Positions 11,101 through 19,129 of a DNA stretch of 19,189 nt are shown in pieces. Positions within the stretch are counted from its first letter, which is position 1. The number at the start of each line of letters is the position of its first letter. The translations under genes and the position numbers were made by a program. The notes beneath the pieces are model-generated. The model had not been told where the DNA came from. It was given only the letters and a program-made list of their open reading frames with translations, and searched no databases. The DNA is taken from assembly GCA_958430865.1 (NCBI GenBank), contig CAUDNR010000172.1, forward strand, positions 9,872 through 29,060, written 5' to 3'. The stretch is from Entrophospora sp. SA101. Its lineage: Eukaryota > Glomeromycota > Glomeromycetes > Entrophosporales > Entrophosporaceae.

Positions 11101-13575
11101 TTAATATTAATTAATATTTACAAAAGAACATGATTTTTTTTTACCTTCAAGAAATAATTTATTTCCATCAATAAAATCCAAAGATTTGCCGATTTTTATA
11201 ATTAAAATTAAAGAGTTCAATTTATACTCTTCATCTCTAATAAGCTCCATATTATTGACTGATTTTTCATCTTGAAATCTCTCAAGAATCTTCCAGAATA
11301 TCAGAGAATCAATCTTAAATAATGGCTTCAATAAAATCTCTCCAATGATTTTCCTTAATATTTCATTATTTTTTGTTGTAAGATTTAAACATAAAGGCTT
11401 CATCCATAAGTTCATCCAATTTACAATTATTTTCTCTTTTTCTTCACTTGCTGCCACTGCATCTATTACTACAATATCATTACTATTACTCCTCAAATTA
11501 TTTTCCTCATTGTAATAATCTTCTTCTAGCCTTTGTTTTAAAAAACCAATTAATAAATTTGCAGCTTTAGGTGCAATAACAAGGTTATTTAAAACTTGTA
11601 AAGTTTTATCGATAAAATCATTTTGCATCTCAAGTATCAAATTAGTTCTAATTCTTGGCAATATCAGATTCAATAATGAGTATTTAACCTTACGATACTT
11701 ATCCATCAACAATAATTGAGAAATCAAATTATTTAAATATTGATTGTACTGTAATTCTAGCGTAGAAGAAAAAGACAATGATAATGACGAAGGATCTTTG
11801 GATAATTCCTCCGATTGAATTCCTAGATTGATAATACTTAATAAAGCTTCAAAAATTGTTTTAATCTGCCAAAATCACAAGAATAAATGGTTAAATAATA
11901 AATACTTATAATTAAATATGTATGAGTTAATTTACCTTATGTTGAATAGCATCAATAGGATCATCACAATTATTTATTACATAAGAAATCAACTTTTCTA
12001 AAATGTTTTTATTGAAAATATTTAAGATCTCTTTTTTTATTATTGGCGTTACAACTCTATTCTTTTCATAGATCATCAGATCTTCTATTCCACCATCATC
12101 ATTTTTAAGAATATTTTCAGTTTCTTGCAACCATAATCCCAATGTTTCAAAAGATAAAACCTTGGTTTGTGAATTTGTAGACAAATCACAAAATTCTAAT
12201 ATAAACAAAAATAAAATTTGATGTAAGGATGTCACTTTGTGATCATTTGTATTATTTTTCCCAAATTCTTCTATTTCTTTAATGGGACAAATTAATACAT
12301 CTCTTGAAAGATTTGATAAAAATCCTCTACAAATAGTCAACATTAAAGGATCATCGTCTGTCCATCCTTTATCATCACTTATTAAACAATCAGGAATTTT
12401 TAAATTTAATTTTTTTTTAATTAATAAAAATTCATCATCTTCACTTTTACCAATCAATTTCAGTTTTTGTGAAAAAAATGTATAAATTATTTGATTACTT
12501 TTAAAATTTGGTGATGACGAGCCAAATAAATTAAATATTGCTGAAAGTGTCATTCCTGATAATTGTCTAACATCTTTGATATAAATATGATTTGAGCACA
12601 TTATTAAACACCCATTGATTAAATCTTTAATCATCTTTAAGAATGTTGCTTCATCATTACCATCATCAGTATTAGTAGTGTTGTTGACCACTAAATTTTC
12701 TTCTAAATTGATTTTATTAAATTTTGGTCTAAATTTTTTATCAAATTTTGATAATAAAGCCAAAATAGTTTTTGTTAAATGCTGTAAATCATTCATATTC
12801 TGTGACAATATTAATGATGATGATGATGCTTCAAAGTTTTGGATCGAGTGATGATTATTGTTGTTGTTGATTCTTTGAATTATAACAATATTCAATGATT
12901 CAATTAGAAAATATATCGTGTCAAATAATTTTTCTTCTATTATTTGATAGCCTAACGAAAAATCCAATGTAATATATATTGAATTACTCTTTTGAGAAAA
13001 TGTTTGGTTAGAGTAATTTTCTTGTGTAATAAATTTAGAATATTCAATCAGAATTTCATTAAACATTCTATTATTACTTATTGACGATGATGACAATGAT
13101 GAAATCATATGACAAGAATCTAATATCGGTATACAATAACGTTTTGTTAAAGGTTCAATTGAACTAAAATAAATTTTGGAGATAATTGGCTCAAGAATAT
13201 TTTCAATCTGGTTGATAAATTTATCATCTAAATTTTCTTCTTTTAATGATAATAAAAATTGCTGAAGGTTTTTTTTTTTTGAAGTTGGCAACAATTTTCC
13301 TATAATTATAATATTATTACTATCACTCATATATATATATATTATAATAAAATTCTCCTGCCGCGCTTACCAATTTCTCTCAAATATTGACATTGTTTCT
13401 CCCAATTTGCTTGGTCATCCTTTATCAAATTTATCAATTTCTGTATGCTTTTATGCACATTATCATTATCACTATAATTATTAAGCTCCTTATCATCGAA
13501 ATAATAATTAATAATTTTCATGAAATTATTATCGAATGTTATCAATTTCTTTGGTGTTTTTGATGGTGTTTTCAT
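5195..13575 (-). CDS. THADA: THADA/Trm732 homologue (DUF2428, tRNA 2'-O-methylation regulator)
   Basis: A phase-consistent model has 20 exons (- strand order): 13575-13371, 13299-11936, 11865-11145, 11064-10180, 10089-9533, 9455-9276, 9189-8771, 8681-8465, 8399-8229, 8154-7965, 7876-7715, 7624-7267, 7067-6773, 6679-6587, 6498-6352, 6280-6218, 6138-6018, 5903-5671, 5587-5455, 5379-5195. It totals 6,699 nt (2,232 residues) with no internal stop; human THADA is about 1,950. Family motifs in order: SSPSPEGNLPEG (about 1140), QIILSCCWRTVKEACTLLA, ISIRHRGAF, TRRSAGLPYYILAIVYSE (about 1318-1335), VHAFNILRILFMDSKLG, SWAIRNCSVMLFSTLLQRTFG split by an intron, REIAAKALVPL, and GPLGFTSKPKVF near 2132. 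THADA proteins are alpha-helical repeat scaffolds; yeast Trm732 partners Trm7 for 2'-O-methylation of tRNA position 32. The start is ATG 13575, not the TTG codon 24 bases upstream. Exon 11 could start nine bases later (7867) in frame. Confidence 0.9.
8698..8732. repeat. Seven-base ATTAATT tandem repeat in a THADA intron
   Basis: About four copies of ATTAATT run through the intron between exons 7 and 8 (8682-8770). It is a simple AT repeat with no coding effect. Confidence 0.7.
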
Positions 13576-14361
13576 TTTAATTTTTAGGTTTATTGGCAAA
13601 AAAAATCTAATCTTAATATCAATTCGAAATTGTCACAATGGATAAACCATCAAGTCACATTATTTTTTTAAATTTCATTCGGAAAAAAAAAACCACAACT
13701 CGATGGCGGTTGATCATCAAACATATGTTACAAATTATTATGTGCGGATTTTTTTAGTATCTTTATCATATATTTCAATACATTGTAAATGTTGACAACA
13801 AAATTCAACTAACAATATATTTTTTTGAAAATATGAATTATAAAAAGAAATTTCTATTAATTTATCAGTTGCAATGTAAATTTTTATGGTAAAATTTAAT
13901 AATAAATTGAATAATTTTAAACCATGATAACTTTTTTTTTTTATAATAAAATTAAACAAAACTTTTTATAATTTTATTGTTTAAGTCTTCTATAATAAAG
14001 TTACAGAGAGCTTTTTTTCCTATCTCATTTGGTTATAAAGTTTTCCTATTAGCAATCTTTTTTCAATTTCTTTAGAATATATAAAAAAATTTTTTTTTAT
14101 TTAGCAAAAAAAAAACTCTCTGTAATCTAAAAGCTTAATCTATTTACTATAATTTCTCTTAGTTTCATGTCTGTATCTCTTTATTTGAAGGCTCTGATAC
14201 GATTTTTATTTATATAGTTTTACATATATTATTTTTTTAAAAAAAAAAGTTCGTTATTGATCGGCATTATGTTACATCACCTAATTTTGATTTAATTAGG
14301 GCATCTCACACCCCAACAACTCGTGCCACTATTCCTTTAATATAAAAAGTAATCTTTAAAC
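13576..14361. other. THADA upstream region and AT-rich intergenic DNA
   Basis: The stretch just above 13575 should hold the THADA promoter; a GC-richer patch near 13698-13715 (CTCGATGGCGGTTGATCATC on the + strand) is its only distinctive part. Further on, TTACAGAGAG at 14001-14010 and CTCTCTGTAA at 14116-14125 are inverted copies, each followed on its inner side by T or A runs, enclosing about 105 bp. No supportable gene is seen; a 73-codon AT-rich open frame at 13738-13959 lacks recognisable content. Confidence 0.4.
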
Positions 14362-14645
14362 ATGTCAGACAACAACCTTGATCTCGCTCATGATACTAAT
14401 GAAAGAATTCAAGTGAGGTTGACCCTGATGCCCTCACAACAAAGAATGATAAACATATGCTCTTGAGGTCCTTTTTTTTTTCTTTATTGACGCCTGGCAA
14501 GTGAGCTGATCAACGCTGTTTATATGATAGTGAACAAGGTAGTATTTTGAATAAGTGGCTTGATAACTCTATTTTTAACAGCCATAAACAGGGTGTCTAC
14601 TACATCTGGTTCGTTACATTGTAGTATCGAAGAGGTAGTATGGAT
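14362..14645 (+). pseudogene. Unrecognised gene relic with frameshifts
   Basis: Starting at ATG 14362 the sequence reads MSDNNLDLAHDTNERIQV; a shift of frame then gives EVDPDALTTKNDKHMLLR, and after a T-run, 14505-14621 reads DQRCLYDSEQGSILNKW, then LDNSIFNSHKQGVYYIWFVT up to TAG at 14622. Beyond the stop the same frame gives YRRGSMD before a second stop. The pieces have normal protein composition and lie in sequence order, unlike random AT-rich DNA, so I read this as one decayed gene. I do not recognise the family. Confidence 0.45.
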
Positions 14646-15140
14646 TAGGGTCTCTATTCGTAATATAAATTCTTATTCGAATTATTCGTAATTACTGTCA
14701 ATCTTTAATATTAATAATATTAATATTAATAATTAATATTAATTCGAATTAAAAAAATTAATTCGAATTAAAAAATCTATTTGAATTAAAATTTATTGAA
14801 AGAAACCTTGCACTTAAACCAGAACTAGGGTTTCTATTCAAATAAACGAATAATTCAAATAAAACAAATTATTCAAATAAAACATGAAAAACCGAACTGA
14901 ACTGGTTTTTTAACCGGTGATCTGCATTGATTTTTAAATAAGGATCAGTCAGCTACATTAATAAAACGCATATATCTCAATAATCTCCGAACAAATTTAA
15001 ATCAACCCTTATTAAAAGTAAATTTAATTTCATTAGATTTAATCATTCCTCATTTACACTATGAAAGCAGATTGGATAAGAAACTAAACAAATCAAAATG
15101 TATACATAAATATTTTTCTTATGAAAATTTGTGTAGGAAT
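14646..15140. repeat. AT-rich repeat cluster with inverted and direct copies
   Basis: TTATTCGAATTATTCG at 14673-14688 and CGAATAATTCAAATAA at 14847-14862 are inverted copies with one mismatch. Direct copies of TAGGGTCTCTATTC (about 14646) and TAGGGTTTCTATTC (about 14827) flank them. Between lie TAATATTAAT tracts and repeated TTCGAATTAAAAAA units near 14750-14785; after them AATTATTCAAATAAAAC is nearly repeated in tandem near 14850-14883. This could be a small non-autonomous element or decayed satellite. The rest, to 15140, shows no gene. Confidence 0.45.
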
Positions 15141-15225
15141 TCATTCCCAAGGTGCAGTGTTGAACAATGCACCGTCCATATCAATTGAATTTGTAGAACT
15201 AAAAATACCATATAATGAATGATAC
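15141..15225 (-). pseudogene. Possible orphan terminal exon
   Basis: On the - strand a good acceptor (TTATTCCCAG ending at 15226) is followed by an open frame reading YHSLYGIFSSTNSIDMDG and then ALFNTAPWE and a TGA at 15143-15141. Composition is protein-like, but no upstream exon is apparent before the kinase relic at 15609 and it does not resemble that kinase's C-terminus. It may be the surviving last exon of a lost gene. A second frame is also open here, so coding status is uncertain. Confidence 0.25.
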
Positions 15226-15608
15226 CTGGGAATAAAGATGAAGCGATTAAAAAAAATGAACAAGGTACATTTCACTCTGGTGATTTTCACTATTATTATT
15301 ATAGCATTTATAGATGATGATAAAATGTTAAAACAATATATATAAATGTTTGAATGATGATGATGATGATAGATTAAACTACAAGGAAGGTTTGCTTAAT
15401 TCAAAATAATGACATTAAAGTAATATTCTAATTAATTATTAAAATAAATGTTGATAATAATAAGAGGTATTTGTTCACTATATAAATTCAATCATCTGGT
15501 ATAATTAATTCAATTTGTCAAGATTCTATATAATTTAAAATATCATTAATAATGATAATTAAGATTAAAAATTACCATTATTACTAATAATTGTAACTTT
15601 ATTGAGAT
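15226..15608. other. AT-rich intergenic stretch without a gene
   Basis: It holds TATTATTA and GATGATGAT microsatellite runs. A 29-codon open frame at 15256-15345 on the + strand has a hydrophobic middle but nothing else to support it. Confidence 0.4.
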
Positions 15609-16795
15609 TTACAGGATGAAGGGATTTGTAAAACTCAATAGTCTACTTGCATAAACAGCATTTGGACGAACAGTTGCTGAAATTGTTGATTTTTTATCTG
15701 CTTTCTTGAATATTTTTCTCGTTCCTTTTAATTCATCAAGTTGTTTTTTCAGAATAATTAGGTCTATTTGATCTTAGAATTTCATGAAAATCAAAATCAA
15801 CTGTATCTTTCCAAAATCCAACCACCTTTAAGATTTTATCTGCTGTTGGTCTTTTTTCAGGATCAGCATCTGTGCATTAGTGTACTAATATAACATTCTG
15901 GAGTATTATCTGAAAAACGAGGTCTTAAGCCACCACAGATCCTGCAAGCAAGATCTAGATCATGTGGTTGATCATTGAGTGGTTGTTGATGTGTTAATTA
16001 AAATCCCAAAACTATAGATGCCAGACTTTTGTGTATAAGGTTCTTTATTTAAAACCTCTGGTAGAACATATGGCAGCACTCCAAATATATCATCTTTACT
16101 TGATGCTACTTGATTAGCTGGGACCAAATTTGCAACCATTTCCTTCTAGGTCAAATATTGAAAATATGAAATATTGTGAAGACCACAATGCATAAGTCCT
16201 ACTTTATGAATAGTTCTTAAACTTAAGATTATACTATGTAGTATTGCAATTCTGTTACTCCACCTTGTATAATTTGATTTTGATTTTATATAATCTTTAA
16301 AACTTCCATCAGCTCCACATCTCAATATTCTTTTGTATTTGGATCTTGTGAAATGCCACAAATACCACTATGATGTGATCCTATTACTTTAATGCGAGTC
16401 AGAAATATTCTGTGAATTTTTTAACTTTTTTAATGCTACATCACCATTCCAACAATAATATCTTTTATTCAAACCAATAAATTTAGACCGGTAAACCTTA
16501 TACACAGTTGAAAAACCACATTCGCCTATTTCTTTTTTCAATTCTGAGTTGGTCATAAGGAGTCTATTCAAGATAATAATGACAATTAAATCCTTTTGCC
16601 TCAATCTGTGTACTTCGTCTAATTTTCATTACCACTACTAGTCCAACTTTGAGCTAACAATTTGGGATCACATGATTGACACCATTGGTAATTAGTATCA
16701 TGTCTTGCACAAACAGAACAGATTCCATATTCTTCTCTTCTTTTTCTTTCATCTTTAACAATAATATCTTGCTATTTCAAATAATTTTTCATTAT
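15609..16795 (-). pseudogene. Decayed protein kinase gene of the Rhizophagus-expanded family
   Basis: Read from the right, the relic has a Cys-rich front piece (YGICSVC, then WCQSC, 16760-16670, continuing PKLLAQSWTSSGNEN before a stop). The kinase domain follows: the Gly loop IGECGFSTVYK (about 16529-16497), VALKKLKNSQN with the ATP-binding Lys, then GISQDPNTKEY interrupted by a stop. GLMHCGLHNISYF (about 16190-16155) stands where HRDLHxxNIL is expected, so the catalytic Asp is lost. GVLPYVLPEVLNKEPYTQ and IYSFGIL carry changes of the APE Ala and of the invariant Asp (SGIYSFG). The C-terminal lobe reads GGLRPRFSDNTPECYI and PEKRPTADKI, ending SRLLSFTNPFIL with TAA at 15611. Several frameshifts and stops, plus lost catalytic residues, make it inactive. 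Family members are tyrosine-kinase-like Ser/Thr kinases or pseudokinases expanded in this lineage. Confidence 0.85.
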
Positions 16796-16849
16796 AAAAA
16801 TAGGCATTAATTCTAAATAAAAATAATTTTATATTATAAAAATTAAATT

Positions 16850-17190
16850 TATTTAATTAGATGATAATTATTTTGTGTTGCAAAAGTTATTATAATAATA
16901 TAATAGAAGGAAGAAAAAATAAAAATTATTTTGTGCTGTAAATCAATTTATAATAATACTTACCAACTGCTATTAATTTATTTGATTAAATGATAATTAT
17001 TTTATGTTGTAAAAGTAAATTAATAATATAATAAACTTACATGCTGGTTATTATAAAGAAATAAACAATTTAATTAAATGCTTATTTAATGTAGTAAAAG
17101 TTGACTATAATATAATGCTGTAGTACTTACAAACTGATTATTATAAAGAAATAAAATAAATTTATTTAATTAGATGATGTTATAATAAAA
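16850..17190. repeat. Degenerate tandem repeat, units about 60-95 bp
   Basis: The motif TTAATTAGATGATAATTATT, followed by TTGTGTTGCAAAAG and ATAATATAAT, recurs in altered form near 16853, 16923 (partial), 16983, 17069 and 17163. Units also share ACTTAC and TTATTATAAAGAAATAAA (17049-17066 and 17139-17156). Spacing is irregular (about 60, 70, 87 and 93 bp), which suggests an old array with deletions. No reading frame is supported. Confidence 0.65.
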
Positions 17191-17199
17191 ATCACTTTG

Positions 17200-17546
17200 C
17201 ATTGTTCTTTGAAGCAATCCGACTTTCTCCTGCTAACCAAGACACAAATTTCGGCTCGAGATATAGAAGTTGACTGCTATAAACATGTAGAGGCATTTCA
17301 AGAATTAGATTATCAGTTGGAATGGTGTTTCGGGGGAGGGATGTGAATTTCTCACAAAAACAAATTCCCTCTCTCTTGTTGTAGAGGTAGGAAAAGGTAA
17401 TGAAGTTGGTAGGGTTTCCACTAGTGGACGTGTAATGAGAATTTTAATTGATGTGGGGAGAGAAATGGTTAACAGTCATTCTTGTTTATTGTAAATCTGG
17501 TAATAAAGGAGGTGTGGTGGGAATTAATCAATAATAAATTAATTGA
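17200..17546. other. GC-richer island of unknown nature
   Basis: Base composition rises sharply compared with both flanks. On the - strand about 77 codons stay open, reading LILEMPLHVYSSQLLYLEPK and then FVSWLAGESRIASKNNAK up to a stop near 17200. On the + strand about 60 codons are open to about 17491, reading LVVEVGKGNEVGRVSTSGR and then VMRILIDVGREMVNSH. Neither starts at a suitable ATG and neither is recognised. One of them may be a relic of a gene or transposon. TTTATT at 17485-17490 could be the poly(A) signal (AATAAA on the - strand) of the cyclin C gene. Confidence 0.35.
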
Positions 17547-18936
17547 CTAATTTTTATTTAATTTTTTCAAAATGCCATCAATTTCAGAATATGACTTGTC
17601 TTCTTCATATTCGCTCCAAAAATCATATAATATGATTAATTCTTGTACAATATCTACAACCTAAAAAAAAATAAAATAAAAATTGATAATTAATAATCAA
17701 TAATGATTATGAGTTGTGTATATATTTATATATTTGCCTGTTCCATATCAACATTTAATTCAGAAAACCATTTCTTAATATCTTTAATACTTTTATAATC
17801 GTTACCATTATTACTACTATTAATATTATTGATTTCTTCATATTTGATTAATTTTCTTGAATTTCTTCTAGTGACAACCCCAATTTCTTTACTAATATCA
17901 TTATCACTATCATTATCATTATCATTATCATTATCATTATCATTATTCCTATTTATTATTGAAAGATTAGATTTTTCTTTGATTGCAATTGGTAAGAATA
18001 ATGCAGCAACTGCAATAACGTATGGTGGATATGATAAACATAAATCTGTTCTATATGTATCATTTATTATATAAGATGCCATTTTAACATCTTCATGTTT
18101 TGTTCCAAAATCTTTTGAAATTTGAATAAGTGAACGATAGGGATGAAAAACTACCATATTAAAATTCAACTCTTCTAATAAATAAAATTCCATTTCTGCT
18201 ACTTTTTGATTGTCATAAGTAAATCCATCTTTTTTTTTTAGAAATTTATGAATTTAGAATTAATATTTTCTGGAAAAAAACATTAAATAATAAAACCATA
18301 AATTATCTTTCATACTTATTTTAAGTCCTCTTGTCTCAGCAATAACCGTCTTAATATGAAGTGGAAATTCTTCAATTTTACTTGCTAAATACATACACGC
18401 TGTCAATACTAACATTGGCTCAGTATTTCTATATGAATTTCTATAATTAATCATCAAAGAAAAAAATCAATAAACCATTTCAGTCTCTTTAGCACAAACA
18501 AAAAAATTTTTAGTATATAAATAAAATGTATGCATGCAGGAACAATGTGATTATATTATTAATATTTACTTTACATAAAATCTTTTAAAGTATGTAATTG
18601 CTGTTGATATGATAACCTGTCTTACATTTAATCGCCTACCAAGTTCTGTCATTACTAAAGATCATCATCATATTAATATTAAATAATTGTTGTTTTTTAT
18701 GCAACATTATAATTAATTGCTTACCATAAGCAAACCATATATTTAATTTATACAATTCACTTTGACTTATATATTTTAAATCTTCTTGTCTACTATCCAA
18801 AAGTTGCTGTTTGCTAAGTAACCAATTATGACTAGAAAGAATTTTAAATTGTTTAGAAAGAGAATTGCACTAATTATTACATTAATTATAGGTGAAATAT
18901 TTACCAATGTGTAGAAGCCCAAAAATTTGCTGCCAT
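17547..18936 (-). CDS. CCNC: Cyclin C (Mediator kinase-module cyclin)
   Basis: Six exons on the - strand: 18936-18905, 18831-18725, 18654-18570, 18440-18316, 18228-17738 and 17660-17547; total 954 nt, 317 residues, all phases matching. It begins [16 protein letters not shown], a classic cyclin C start. The first cyclin box includes [29 protein letters not shown] and [14 protein letters not shown]; the second includes [20 protein letters not shown] (from residue 128) and [14 protein letters not shown] (171-184). [13 protein letters not shown] then [15 protein letters not shown] matches the family C-terminus. In the family it binds CDK8 (Ssn3/Srb10) in the nuclear Mediator kinase module; the yeast name is Ssn8. 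A low-complexity insert (about residues 209-264), including an Asn-Asp run, splits the second box. Intron 5 has a GC donor (17737-17736), and intron 4 ends in an A-tract acceptor at 18229. Confidence 0.93.
17896..17947. repeat. Coding ATTATC hexanucleotide repeat in cyclin C
   Basis: About eight copies of ATTATC (one with a C change) lie inside exon 5 of the cyclin C gene and encode the alternating Asn-Asp run on the - strand. Six is a multiple of three, so copy-number change keeps the frame. Confidence 0.85.
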
Positions 18937-19129
18937 TGTATCAATAAAATTTTATAAATGGGGGCTGTTCTAGGAAAACACGGGTTAGAACTGATTTTTT
19001 TTTTTTGAGATATTTGCAAAAACAATTTTTCAAAAAAAAGCACCCCATTTTTTGATATGTACTACTATAATTTATTCGAAATGTTACACTAATTTTAATA
19101 TTAATATTAATATTAAATATTAAATTAAA
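18937..19129. promoter_or_regulatory. Shared head-to-head promoter region
   Basis: The 193 bp separate the cyclin C start (18936, -) from the start of the right-edge gene (19130, +). Seen inside: GTTCTA at 18967-18972 and its inverse TAGAAC at 18986-18991, enclosing a GC-richer core with ACACGGG; a second inverted pair (T7GA and TCA7) near 19000-19038; a CACCCC patch near 19042; and a TTAATATTAATATTAAT tract just before ATG 19130. Use as a bidirectional promoter is inferred from layout only. Confidence 0.5.

Noticed and set aside
12282..12851. Two + strand open frames (12282-12485 and 12615-12851)
   Set aside because: Both are antisense to the long second exon of the THADA gene.
13576..13599. 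Eight extra N-terminal residues for THADA starting at a TTG codon
   Set aside because: TTG is not a normal start in this setting; ATG 13575 in the same frame is preferred.
13738..13959. 73-codon - strand open frame upstream of THADA
   Set aside because: Low-complexity Ile/Phe/Lys content, no splice partner and no recognisable motif.
15256..15345. 29-codon + strand frame with hydrophobic middle, possibly a small secreted peptide
   Set aside because: Such frames arise easily from TATTATTA repeats; there is no second exon, cleavage site or poly(A) signal to support it.
17829..18074. 81-codon + strand frame rich in Leu/Ser repeats
   Set aside because: It is the reverse reading of the ATTATC repeat inside cyclin C exon 5.
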